Shown here one piece after another: positions 1 through 7,513 of a stretch of 32,018 bases of DNA. Source of the stretch: Planctomycetaceae bacterium (lineage in GTDB: Bacteria; Planctomycetota; Planctomycetia; Pirellulales; Pirellulaceae); NCBI GenBank assembly GCA_024638965.1, contig JAHEJI010000041.1, positions 1 through 32,018 of the forward strand. The letters run 5' to 3'. A program made the translations under genes and the position numbers. Positions within the stretch are counted from its first letter, which is position 1. Each line of letters begins with the position of its first letter. The notes under the pieces are model-generated. The model searched no databases and was not told the DNA's origin. It was given only the letters and a program-made list of their open reading frames with translations.

Positions 1-549
1 GTAAGTTCAACGAGCCGGGACGTTGGATCTCAACATTGAAATACGGCTGCAAGCCCGGCTTGTTGCATCTGGCACACTCAGCTTTGACATGAGGTATCTG
101 CGTTGCCCAACGGAAGGTTTAGCCGACGCCGCCCAGTACGAAGCGAATTAACGATTGAAGTACGATTGATTGTATTACGCCGCCGCAGCTTGCACTACAC
201 CGAAGGTGACTCCCTCTGCGGCCGTGCCTTGTTGGGCGGCAACGCCGTGCTCAAAGGTCTTCTGTCGTTGGACGGCCAGTGGTGCCTAAAAAACGGTCCA
301 TTTCCGATCGATTCCAAAAACGCATGGGCAGCAACGAAAATTGGCCGTCGCGGCCTTGCCGTTTGGCGCAAGGGAAAACCCGAACAACTGGATGGTGAGC
401 TAAACGGGCTTTATTTTGTTACAGGCAACTTTCGGTCATGGAACGTCAGGAACCAGAATGACTCCCATCCAGATCAGATCGCCGCGATAGCAAAGCTACG
501 GGAATCTTCAGCGGGAAGTAGAAGACACACGCAGGCGTTGAACGTTTGT
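1..549. other. Left edge, no supported gene
   Basis: I cannot support a gene here. A plus-strand frame is open from a TTG at 103 to 561 (152 codons). It has no visible ribosome-binding site, no recognisable motif, a composition rich in Arg and Ser, and its end overlaps the convincing convergent gene at 550-819. A second short open stretch (5-148) is closed at its left by a TAA at 2-4. These may be remnants of decayed genes, or chance. Confidence 0.3.
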
Positions 550-819
550 CTATTTCAGTAGTAGTCCAACGACCGTGAACAGTAGAGCCAAGTTCATCGA
601 AATGATGAACGGGTAAAATAGCGGACCGGGGCGACCGGATTCTTTGATGGTGATCTTCCGGTATTCGTTGACGTATTTGAGGACGTAGAGTCTCAGAAAG
701 ACCCATTTGATCTTGTACCCGCGAGCTTGCATAGCGTTGGTCATCGCCATCATTAGCACAACCCCAGTGACGGCACAGGCGACCGCGAGGACAAGAAAGA
801 CGATATTGAGACCTTCCAT
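550..819 (-). CDS. Small two-helix membrane protein
   Basis: This is an 89-residue protein of unknown function. It has a hydrophobic helix at about residues 4-27 (starting NIVFLVLAVACAV), a basic middle with many Lys, Arg and Tyr (about 32-62), and a second hydrophobic helix at about 67-88 (ISMNLALLFTVVGLLLK). Both ends should therefore lie in or near the membrane with a cationic loop on one side, probably the cytoplasm. The ATG at 819 is preceded by a strong GAGGAGA box (826-832) with 6-base spacing, which supports the start. It is alone on its strand, with no operon partner. No catalytic motif is visible, so I assign no function. I am confident the gene is real because of the clean hydropathy pattern and the ribosome-binding site. 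Confidence 0.72.
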   Translation of the reverse strand: MEGLNIVFLVLAVACAVTGVVLMMAMTNAMQARGYKIKWVFLRLYVLKYVNEYRKITIKESGRPGPLFYPFIISMNLALLFTVVGLLLK

Positions 820-1123
820 AATGCGTCTCCTCGTTGGTAAGCCACCTGCACTCTCTATTAACTGATTCGCCGGAAACGCGCTTTCCTTAGCAGATTCTCA
901 TGTTCTCTTTGGTTGAAAACCCTAAGTTCACTTCAGAGCCGTCCCTGGAAAACTGCGAGCTCGGAATGGCTCATCGCGAAAACGGTGGTTTGTTACGTCG
1001 CGCAGAAAACGGTTGAGTAACCAGGAATCCGGTGGCACCGCAAAGAAAACCCCTACCTCAAAGACGAATCTTCGCCAGCCTCGCGGCGAGCTATCAATTT
1101 CATTGGATCCTATTGACGCTGCA

Positions 1124-1423
1124 CTAAGAATCCGGTCCAAGGATGCGCACTATATCGTCGTCGTCGATGACCTGGGCAAAACGCTCGAGTTCAACTCTAT
1201 TTACAAGTCCCTTGGCAATCAGAATACGGGTCACGGAGCTAAGGCACAATTTCAGCTTCACATCGACTTCTTTTCGAAGGTTTTGGAGTTCCTCATCTTG
1301 ATTCAAATCATTCTTTGATTTTTGGCGAAGCTTCGTACGTAAAGACGAAATCTCTCAATCGCAGTCGCCAATGTCAAGTCGATTCCCTACGTCGCCCAGA
1401 AGCAATGTTTGTCCCCATCCCAT
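1124..1423 (-). pseudogene. MGWG-family small protein, interrupted by TGA
   Basis: Reading from the ATG at 1423, which has a GAGGAGAG box at 1428-1435, gives MGWGQTLLLGDVGNRLDI and then four residues GDCD before a TGA at 1355-1357. The same frame continues without shift for 76 more codons. It gives an Arg/Lys/Glu-rich probable coiled-coil stretch (EISSLRTKLRQK, then NQDEELQNLRKEVDVKLKL), a helix with LSSVTRILIAKGLV, and an acidic tail ending at the TAG at 1124. I recall planctomycete small proteins that begin MGWG.LLLGD..N.LDI and continue into such a coil without a break. The TGA therefore looks like a nonsense change of an Arg codon (CGA to TGA). A TTG at 1306 could restart translation of the last 60 residues. 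Function is unknown. The alternatives are a sequencing error or read-through. Confidence 0.62.
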
Positions 1424-1500
1424 AATTCTCTCCTCGGTTCGCCTAACGAAACTGATTTGTCCCTGAATTGTCTAAACACCATGACCAGATATTTGCCATT

Positions 1501-1814
1501 TCATTTTAGCCGATCGAAGGATGCTGCGCTAAATGACGCCGACTCGAACTTACAATAATCCATAGTAACCCCATGTCGGCAGAAGATGCAATTGTGCGGA
1601 GGCGGGTACGAATCATTACCGACCGGCAAATAACGGTCGTTATTCCAATCGAGCAGGGAAACGGACGAGTTTTCGAGAATTTGGGGAAGCCGGCGAGCCA
1701 GCAGCGTTGCAAGTATGACCAAGCCAGAACCTTGAACCAAACTGGCACCAAAGTGGTCATGACGGTTTTCGTCAACGTCCAGTTTGCGTTGACACACTTT
1801 CGCGCCATTTCCAA
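1501..1814 (-). other. Doubtful small reading frame(s) after the ankyrin gene
   Basis: Two overlapping minus-strand frames are open here. One runs 1797-1501 (98 codons, Cys/His pairs in NCIFCRHG and a hydrophobic patch LVILATLLARRL). The other runs 1814-1506 (102 codons). Neither has a good ribosome-binding site. A third frame has an ATG at about 1840 behind a GGAAA box but closes within about 20 codons. The stretch directly follows the end of the ankyrin gene on the same strand. It could be a decayed downstream gene, and I do not recognise it. Confidence 0.2.
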
Positions 1815-1830
1815 GAATTCAGTTTGAGTT

Positions 1831-2400
1831 TCATTTTCCTGCAGCTTTCAATTCCTCACGAGTCTTAGCATCGTATTTACGGAGGAATTCAGCAATCTTG
1901 TTACGCCCATTTGCCAAGGCTTCATCCAGTGGAGTTTGGCCTTTCACATTGAGTTCATTCACCTTTGCTCCGTTGGCAATGAGTAGTTCACAAACCTCAC
2001 AAGCATGCTTTTCTGAATAACTTTGCGCCACAATATGCAAAGCTGTTTCTCCCGATTCAAGTTTCAGATTTACATCAGCCCCTTTGGCAATAAGCAGCTT
2101 AGCCAAGTCCAAATACATTTCATAACTTTTGGGAGCACCTTGAGCCGCATTTCTCGCCGTTGAATACAATAAAGTCTCTTCCGTACGCTTTGTCTTGGCA
2201 TTTGCATCTGCTCCTGCGTCAATGAGTAGCTGGGCAGTTTCCTTATTACTCGCCAAATGCAATGGTGTATGATGGGTATCATCGATTGCTTTTACATTGG
2301 CTCCCCGATCAATCAGCAGCTTGATCATTTTATGGTGACTCCCTTTCCAATCGGCGTTTACGGCATGGTGCAATGGAGTCATGCCTGGTTCATCTTGCAA
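1831..2400 (-). CDS. Ankyrin-repeat protein, 5' end missing
   Basis: The frame encodes at least four ankyrin repeats, with the hallmarks TPLHHAV, IKLLIDRGANV, TPLHLASNKETAQLL, LLIAKGADVN, TALHIVAQ, LLIANGAKVN and TPLDEALANGRNKIAEFL. Such repeats form protein-binding solenoids; the partner is unknown. The first usable start codon, a TTG at 2400, lies inside a repeat. Clear repeat sequence (NLAAVKKFLDQGGNVN) continues upstream in frame to about 2452, and the frame stays open to a TGA at 2488-2490. No ATG, GTG or TTG lies between. Beyond that TGA the same frame reaches an ATG at 2568. No signal peptide or other N-terminal domain is recoverable. The gene has probably lost its start through a nonsense mutation or deletion, and a helix of the first repeat also appears shortened. 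It is therefore best seen as 5'-truncated and possibly non-functional. Confidence 0.7.
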   Translation of the reverse strand: MQDEPGMTPLHHAVNADWKGSHHKMIKLLIDRGANVKAIDDTHHTPLHLASNKETAQLLIDAGADANAKTKRTEETLLYSTARNAAQGAPKSYEMYLDLAKLLIAKGADVNLKLESGETALHIVAQSYSEKHACEVCELLIANGAKVNELNVKGQTPLDEALANGRNKIAEFLRKYDAKTREELKAAGK

Positions 2401-2552
2401 GTTTACGTTCCCGCCTTGATCAAGGAACTTTTTGACTGCCGCAAGGTTTGCAATGGAGATAGATGCGCCGCCGCTAGAGACTGCTGCTCAGCCAAGCTGA
2501 GTGGGCGTGAAGCTCCGACGCTGGTAAGTCCCGAAATTTTGTGACAGAGTCT

Positions 2553-2765
2553 GCCTAACTTCAGTCATGCAAACCAAGATACCCAGCGAATCTGCCAGAT
2601 GCGATTTTCCGATCTGGGAATTAATTCGCAGTTCAGAAAACGTTGGAAATTTGGCTGGGGAAGAAAACCCCGAATTTGGCGTTATTGCTCAACACCGATC
2701 AAGGGCGGCGATTTCGGCGTTGAGCCAGACTGGCTATCTGAGAAAGGGTGGTTTGATTAAGGACT
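2553..2765 (+). repeat. Dispersed intergenic repeat, copy A
   Basis: This copy shares two blocks with copy C. The 5' block is TAACTTCAGTCATG (about 2556-2569), against TAACTTCGGTCATG near 6828. The 3' block contains GGCGGCGATTTCGGCGTTGA at 2704 followed by TGGCTATCTGAGAAA. The distance between the blocks is about 150 bases in both copies, although the middle is diverged. In one frame the 3' block reads GGDFGVEPDWLSEKG, matching peptides from the other copies, so the unit may derive from a decayed coding element. Confidence 0.5.
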
Positions 2766-2770
2766 CATAG

Positions 2771-3121
2771 TCGTACGAGTTTCTGAATTTTCAAGTTTCA
2801 GCTGCCGATTTCGGGGTGTCAGTCTGAAGCTTATTAGTTGCTGAATTCCAGTTAATAATCATCAATCTGTGAATATACGGTCCAGCGATCATTCGCGAGT
2901 CCTCGGGTGAACGACAAGCCAAACGATCATATCAGTATCAATATTTTCGAGCAGGTAAACTCGATATGCAAAAAGTTTAGAAGAGCTTGGAAATTTGACC
3001 ATACACTTCAGGCGATTCCGTTGTAATCGAGTTTCTGGACACTACGCGCTCCAAGTCATTGGCGCCTGTTGTCCTTGCTGTCCGATGCCGTCAACACACG
3101 CGGCCGAGCGCGGGCGGGCGA
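2771..3121. other. Intergenic stretch, nothing recognised
   Basis: Between repeat copy A and the end of the GC-rich gene I see no reading frame with a credible start, no terminator-like hairpin and no repeat. Base composition rises sharply in GC from about 3050, in step with the adjoining gene. That suggests the tail of a transferred segment begins here. Confidence 0.4.
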
Positions 3122-3844
3122 TCAGGCGAGCGCGGCGAGGACCGCCGATTGGCCCGACGAGGAGATCCGCTTTTGTCCGCCGCAGACCCAGACGTTACCG
3201 GGCCGCTCGATCATCAGCATCGAATAGAAGTGATCATTCCGCGTAACGAGCGCGAGGATCTTCGATTTGATCGTGTACTGGCCGAAGTTCGTCGGGTCCA
3301 TCTCCTTGCACACGCTAATGATCTCGTTCAGCCCCCAGGGCGCAGCGGGATTGAAGCCTTTCAGTTTCGAGCCCATCGGGATCGCCCCCGTGAACCTCGC
3401 GCTGAACGCCTGCTTGACGGTGGTGTTCGGGGGCTGCGTTTTCGTTGCCCTGTCAACGGTGCCGACGTGTCCGACATGCCGCACGCCACCTTGCATCCAG
3501 ACGACGATCCAGCAGCCGCTCATGAATCCCGTTAGAATGTCGCCGCCGGCCGTCTGGATGAAGGCCGTTCGTCCGTGCACGTAGTTGAGCCACGAGTAAG
3601 GCACGGTCGTTGCCGGGGTCAGCCCGCGCGATGCCGGGGAATGCGTCTTCGCCCAAATCGCTCGCATCGGACCGGAACCCGCTCCGTAGGGCAAGTCGAC
3701 GTCGATCCCGGCGTACGTCATGGCGACCGGGGCCACGATGTTGGACGCGAAGATTGTCCCGTCCTGCTGAAGGGGGGCGGGAATTACCTGGGCCGGCGGA
3801 ATCCAACTGAAGGTTGTTCCCTTGACGAAAAATTTGCTGATCAA
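3122..3844 (-). CDS. Putative BLF1/CNF1-like deamidase-fold protein
   Basis: This 240-residue protein has no signal peptide. Residues about 100-126 contain Thr105, Cys111 within MSGC, and His123 and His126. The spacing Thr-Cys 6 and Cys-His 12 equals the catalytic Thr88/Cys94/His106 of Burkholderia lethal factor 1, where the Cys lies in an LSGC motif. The Cys-His15 distance equals that of CNF1 (C866/H881). A Gly-Gly pair follows the Cys by 8-9 residues, much as in BLF1. This family deamidates glutamine in host proteins (eIF4A, Rho GTPases). CheD, a chemoreceptor deamidase, shares the fold and the Thr-Cys spacing. I infer a deamidase or a related thiol enzyme; the substrate is unknown. The TTG start is set by an AAGGAG box at 3853-3858 with 8-base spacing. 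The gene is visibly richer in GC than its neighbours, suggesting transfer. It stands alone, with no secretion or immunity gene beside it. Confidence 0.72.
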   Translation of the reverse strand: MISKFFVKGTTFSWIPPAQVIPAPLQQDGTIFASNIVAPVAMTYAGIDVDLPYGAGSGPMRAIWAKTHSPASRGLTPATTVPYSWLNYVHGRTAFIQTAGGDILTGFMSGCWIVVWMQGGVRHVGHVGTVDRATKTQPPNTTVKQAFSARFTGAIPMGSKLKGFNPAAPWGLNEIISVCKEMDPTNFGQYTIKSKILALVTRNDHFYSMLMIERPGNVWVCGGQKRISSSGQSAVLAALA

Positions 3845-3852
3845 ATCTGCAT

Positions 3853-3858
3853 CTCCTT
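3853..3858 (-). promoter_or_regulatory. Ribosome-binding site fixing a TTG start
   Basis: On the minus strand this reads AAGGAG, 8 bases before the TTG at 3844-3842. An ATG two codons upstream is out of frame and stops after three codons. An in-frame TAA overlaps the box, so TTG is the only plausible start for the deamidase-like gene. Confidence 0.6.
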
Positions 3859-4198
3859 ATTATTAATTGCTAGGAAACTTGATCCCGGAGGACCGCTTCA
3901 TGGGGTATTGATAACTGATAGGGACTTTAATCCACAACTGGCTAACATTTTGGTTTTAAATTGGGCGGGTGTCAAAAATCTGGCCCGAATTTTCGCCGCC
4001 AGATTCTTCCCAAGACGCTCGTTCGGATCGAATTTGGTTAAGGTGGCTCATGTTATCCTGCTTCCCGCAAGCTGCGAGTTCCGCTCGCATCGGTGACTAC
4101 GCTCGACGGTGGTTGAAGTGCATTTCGAGCCCTTTTTTAGCAGTATCCGGAATGGGTAACGCGGCGCCATAGGATGTGTAACTCTGCTGCCACAACCG

Positions 4199-4408
4199 TC
4201 AGTCTTCCTTGATCCAGTACCAGTCGCCGAAGAGGTGGCCTTTGCTGCCGGCGTTGCAGAGAATTTTGTCAATCCCGCTGGGGCTGTAAACAAACGCGGA
4301 TTCCGAGTCATCGACCAGCACAAAATAAACCTGCTCCGGAGTCCGCCCCCTGTGCCTCCCCGGCAGCCTGACCGTGCATAGTCCACATCGTTGTTGCCAA
4401 CGGACCGC
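4199..4408 (-). pseudogene. Gene fragment ending GHLFGDWYWIKED
   Basis: An open stretch of 69 codons carries a protein-like sequence: RTPEQVYFVLVDDSESAF, then SPSGIDKILCNAGSKGHLFG and the end WYWIKED. It has the alternating hydrophobic pattern of a small beta domain. It has no start codon. Upstream in the same frame stand a TAG (4409-4411) and the TGA that ends the membrane gene (4421-4423). I take it as the 3' remnant of a small conserved gene that followed the membrane protein. The family is not recognised with certainty. The other frames over this stretch look like noise. Confidence 0.42.
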
Positions 4409-4420
4409 CTAGAGCTCGAT

Positions 4421-4910
4421 TCATTGATCTTGCTTGCGAGCGTCGGGATCGCAGTGGCAGCCCAGACGCAATGGAATCTGAAAAGCCAGGAGGAGCGTGG
4501 TGACAAGTGGAATGATAAGGAATGCACGCTCCTCGATCGTCGTCTTGGTGCCGCGCGCGACCGATCCAGAAACAGCCAATGATGTGATAGAAATAATCAG
4601 GCAGCCTGCCAGGACACCACCCCACAACATGATGACGAGAGAGAAACCCGCCAAGGAATACATTGACGGACAAAGACCGAGCCAGAGCAACCAAGCGGAG
4701 GCAATCGAGACGGCTATCAACATACACCACAGATCGAACTGTCTTGTCCAAGGCCGTCAGACAAGCCAGCGAGATTGCAAAAGTCACACCAGCAACCGTC
4801 AGCAGAAAACGCCACTCTGGCTGCAGAGCAAGCATGATTGCGAGTATCACGCCAATAAGGGTAACCAGCAGCACGAGGTGTCGGAGGGTAAACTGCGGTT
4901 TCTGTTGCAT
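4421..4910 (-). pseudogene. Multi-helix membrane protein, frameshifted
   Basis: From the ATG at 4910 one frame encodes QFTLRHLVLLVTLIGVILAI (helix 1) and a second helix (WRFLLTVAGVTFAISLACL), then becomes non-hydrophobic and Arg/His-rich after about residue 60. A frame offset by one base takes over near 4723-4745. It gives three more helices (MLIAVSIASAWLLWLG; LVIMLWGGVLAGCLIISI; FLIIPLVTTLLLAFQI) and ends at 4421. Removing one base around the GTGGTGTATG stretch joins both parts into one five-helix protein of about 160 residues. I therefore read it as one gene broken by a +1 frameshift rather than two overlapping genes. The first part resembles N-termini I associate with planctomycete membrane proteins of unknown function. 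No slippery heptamer is visible. Confidence 0.55.
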
Positions 4911-5396
4911 GCTCGACGCCCAGTGCCTTAAAGACCTAAGATAGATGCCACTCGCGATTTAGCCGTCGACAAACGTCGCCCGTGCCAAGGTCACAGGCCA
5001 ATTATATGTCACTTTCCTTTTCAACTCGGTCCCGTAAAACCTTGGATTTATCGGGCAAATAATAACCGCCCATTTCGACCTTAGTGTCTTAGGCAGGTCA
5101 AGGGCGGTGATTTGGGCGTCGAGTCCGATTGGCTGTCCGTAATACGGTCGTTTTTCGAGCCGTGCAAAATACGGATGTGTAGGTGGGACGAACATGCGAT
5201 TCAGAATCGGGCGATTGGGCTCCCAACGCGTCGAAGTAACCTACGGAACCAAGTTGCCTTTGATAGTAAGCTGGCGTGTGCTTACCCAATATCTTGTGCT
5301 GTAAGGCGGACGGGTGAGGGTTTCCAGATTCGGCCACTTTCAACGCGGAACCCAGGTACGTCTTAACTCCGTTCGATCTGCAATATCCCTCTGCAC
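4911..5396. other. Intergenic stretch with repeat copy B
   Basis: No gene with a credible start or ribosome-binding site is visible. Open frames on both strands (for example 4959-5195 minus and 5112-5366 plus) lack motifs and run through the dispersed repeat at 5096-5165, so I treat them as incidental. Confidence 0.4.
5096..5165 (+). repeat. Dispersed intergenic repeat, copy B (core only)
   Basis: The core GGGCGGTGATTTGGGCGTCG and the following GATTGGCTGTCC correspond to the 3' block of copies A and C. In one frame it reads GGDLGVESDWLS. The 5' block (AACTTCNGTCATG) is not found about 150 bases upstream, so this copy is partial or more diverged. Confidence 0.42.
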
Positions 5397-6737
5397 TTAT
5401 TTCGAAGGAATTCCGACCCAAGACTTCTCTTCTTTGGCAGCCTTGATCTGGCCGACAATTCGCTCGATTACCAAGTCGTAACCGCGTGCGTTTGCGTGTG
5501 CTGCATCGACCCAAATTTGTCCTCGAACGTCTTTATAAATCTGTGTCAAATCTTCGGTGATACAACCCTGTGAATGTAACTTGCTGAGTTCCTGTTGCAG
5601 TTTCGGATAACCATCTACCACAAATGATTCAATCCGAAACGAGCGAGTCATTCTGTGTTGTTCTCGCCCAGTGAGTCGCTTTGAACCGGGCACATACGGA
5701 TTGGGTTGAAGCACGTGAATCGCCAAAACCCTCTCGGCCTTTGCGGTCCGATCAACTAATTCATGATACCTACCCCACTGCTGGGCGGCGAACTGCAAGA
5801 TCTCGTCATCCGTGACTGCAAAAAAATGCTCGTCCAAATCGTACACCTTGGTAAGCGCCACAGTCAGCTCGCCAATTTGGTGCTCAAGTTCGCCGTGACG
5901 CCAATGCCACACCGAGTGAACCAGGACTGAGTTTCGGATCAGTGGGCGCAGGGAGAGTGTCGTGATTTGGTTCAGCTTTTTCTCGGCTGCGATCAGCTGG
6001 GAAGTCAGGTCCAACATTTCAGGCGAGAGTTCTTCTCGGGACAGCTTGCCTCGATAGGTCCTTTCCTTGGCGTATTCCGGCGGTACGCCCCACCGGTTAT
6101 TTTCCGAGTAGTTCCACAACTCGTTTAGTCCGTCCAAAAACACAACAACGTCAAAGAGGTCGCGAAAGTACATATAGATAAACGCCGACTGCGGGAACGC
6201 GTGACCACCAAAAGCCATATTCACGACAATCGGCGTCTTGCCGGGAAACACTTCTGCAAGTTTTTTTTCAAATGTATCTCGCTGGCTTGCCGTTTGCTCC
6301 GCAAAAGACCCACCAAAAACACCGACCACTATCGTGTCGCGATGGTCCTGGTCTTTAAGGACGTATCGGTTGTCTACCAACGTGAAATCGTAAGTCGTTC
6401 TGAAGCCGAAATTGTTAATCCCTACATGCTTCGGATTGAGCGTATAACCGAATAATGGATGCAAAACATAGCGACCCACAAAGCCCGGAGTCGCCTCTGC
6501 GTCGTTCTCGCCCACCTCCTCTCGTACCGTGACTAATTGTGATCTCCGGGTTTGCATGAGTTCGGCTCGCGTTGAACGATCACCGCTGAACATCATCAGA
6601 CACGCAGCTAAAATCTCGGCTAGCAGAAAGCCGACGAAAAGCCCACTGACGACCAGGAGTGCCCGGCCTAGCACGCTCTTGAGTCGCGATGGCTTTCGAA
6701 CGGGGGTTTCCTTACGATTAACAAGTTTCTTGAACAT
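5397..6737 (-). CDS. Membrane-anchored SGNH/GDSL-type hydrolase
   Basis: This 446-residue protein has one N-terminal membrane helix (about 25-50, LGRALLVVSGLFVGFLLAEI) after a basic tail, so the bulk should lie outside the cytoplasm. SGNH blocks can be followed in order. Block I with the nucleophile is VVGVFGGSFAEQ (Ser in GGS). A Gly-rich block is NMAFGGHAFPQS. The Asn block is VVFLDGLNELW. The C-terminal Asp-His block is WVDAAHANARGYDL, ending the catalytic region just before a basic C-terminus. The family hydrolyses esters or acetyl groups on lipids or polysaccharides; the substrate here is not evident. The ATG at 6737 is preceded by AGGA at good spacing. The gene is monocistronic, and intergenic repeats flank it on both sides. 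Confidence 0.8.
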   Translation of the reverse strand: MFKKLVNRKETPVRKPSRLKSVLGRALLVVSGLFVGFLLAEILAACLMMFSGDRSTRAELMQTRRSQLVTVREEVGENDAEATPGFVGRYVLHPLFGYTLNPKHVGINNFGFRTTYDFTLVDNRYVLKDQDHRDTIVVGVFGGSFAEQTASQRDTFEKKLAEVFPGKTPIVVNMAFGGHAFPQSAFIYMYFRDLFDVVVFLDGLNELWNYSENNRWGVPPEYAKERTYRGKLSREELSPEMLDLTSQLIAAEKKLNQITTLSLRPLIRNSVLVHSVWHWRHGELEHQIGELTVALTKVYDLDEHFFAVTDDEILQFAAQQWGRYHELVDRTAKAERVLAIHVLQPNPYVPGSKRLTGREQHRMTRSFRIESFVVDGYPKLQQELSKLHSQGCITEDLTQIYKDVRGQIWVDAAHANARGYDLVIERIVGQIKAAKEEKSWVGIPSK

Positions 6738-6825
6738 AGGTCCTGCTACGAATAGAAAAGTGTTTTCGAAAAAAATGGCTTTCAGCCGTTTGATCGCCGT
6801 CTTCCATTCGCCCCAAAATGCGCGT

Positions 6826-7055
6826 AACTTCGGTCATGAAAACAACTGTAACTGGACGACACGCGCAAAGCGACTATGCAAAAAGCTAAAGAAGAATCGC
6901 GTCGCAAAAAAACGTTCCTTATTTTATATATAGGGCAACAAAACCGGCCAAATCAAAGCGGGCTTACTTGGGACCTTAATGGTGGTGATTTCGTTGTTGC
7001 GAAGGATTGGCTATCTGAGAAACGGTCGATACGAACGCTGCAGAAAAGGTACGAG
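6826..7055 (+). repeat. Dispersed intergenic repeat, copy C
   Basis: This is the counterpart of copy A. The 5' block TAACTTCGGTCATGAAAAC begins near 6828. The 3' block (GGTGGTGATTTCG at about 6980, then GATTGGCTATCTGAGAAACG) lies about 150 bases downstream. The 3' block reads LNGGDFVVAKDWLSEKRS in one frame and stays open to a TAG at about 7058. It fills most of the gap between the SGNH gene and the module-1 terminator. Confidence 0.5.
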
Positions 7056-7080
7056 TAGATGGGAATTCCGCTGTGGCGCG

Positions 7081-7118
7081 AAAAAACCCCCGACCAATTC
7101 AAATCGAATTGATCGAGG
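7081..7118 (-). terminator. Intrinsic terminator of module 1
   Basis: On the minus strand a 13-pair stem (CCTCGATCAATTC pairing with GAATTGGTCGGGG, two G-U pairs, 5-base loop) is followed directly by six T. It lies about 40 bases after the stop of the P-domain frame and ends the sigma-kinase-P-domain transcription unit. Confidence 0.85.
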
Positions 7119-7156
7119 TGTCTTGTTATCATGTCCAAACTAAATGCTGGCCTCCG

Positions 7157-7495
7157 TTAGTTAGTTTCAAACATGATGGACCAGTTACGACTTGTGCCGG
7201 TTCTGTTCCGTTTGTTGTCGGTGACTTCCAACGTCCAGTCGCCATCGGTGGTCTTTCCATCAAAGGAACCCAGGTTTCCCTCAGGATAATAACTGCCGGA
7301 AAACGGGGCCGAGCCAGCGGTTATGGATGTCCTAGCTTCGTCGTCCAGTTGGCCCTCGACGATATACCATTTGTTTCCATTATCGCGGGCGCAACACGAT
7401 CCGCTATCACACAAAGCGACGTTATGATACTGAACGTCCAAGATATAACCGTCGATTACACCAAAGGGTCCGGTAAAAGTATGTGTTGCACGCAC
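7157..7495 (-). CDS. P-domain (proprotein convertase type) protein
   Basis: This 112-codon frame matches the beta-sandwich P domain found at the C-terminus of secreted subtilisin-like convertases. Signature pieces are QLDDEARTSITAGSAPFSG, YYPEGNLGSFDGKTTDGDW and TLEVTDNKRNRTGTSRNWSI. There is no signal peptide and no catalytic domain. The GTG at 7495 is the nominal start, but no ribosome-binding site precedes it. The frame is open right up to, and in phase with, the kinase stop TGA at 7514-7516. It may therefore be made by read-through of the kinase or translational coupling, or be a remnant of a former kinase/P-domain fusion. The strong terminator after it shows that it belongs to the kinase transcript. 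If exported, it would act outside the cell, probably as a binding domain. Confidence 0.55.
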   Translation of the reverse strand: MRATHTFTGPFGVIDGYILDVQYHNVALCDSGSCCARDNGNKWYIVEGQLDDEARTSITAGSAPFSGSYYPEGNLGSFDGKTTDGDWTLEVTDNKRNRTGTSRNWSIMFETN

Positions 7496-7513
7496 CGGTC
7501 TGCCACGAACAAT

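Noticed and set aside
103-561. Plus-strand open frame of 152 codons
   Set aside because: TTG start without ribosome-binding site, no motif, Arg/Ser-rich, overlaps a convincing convergent gene.
3059-4096. Several long plus-strand frames opposite the deamidase-like gene
   Set aside because: They are mirror frames of a GC-rich coding region, rich in Arg, with no motif. The minus frame has the ribosome-binding site and active-site pattern.
4048-4527. Minus-strand 159-codon frame overlapping the membrane gene end
   Set aside because: Ser/Arg-rich noise. The frame one base over carries the protein-like fragment.
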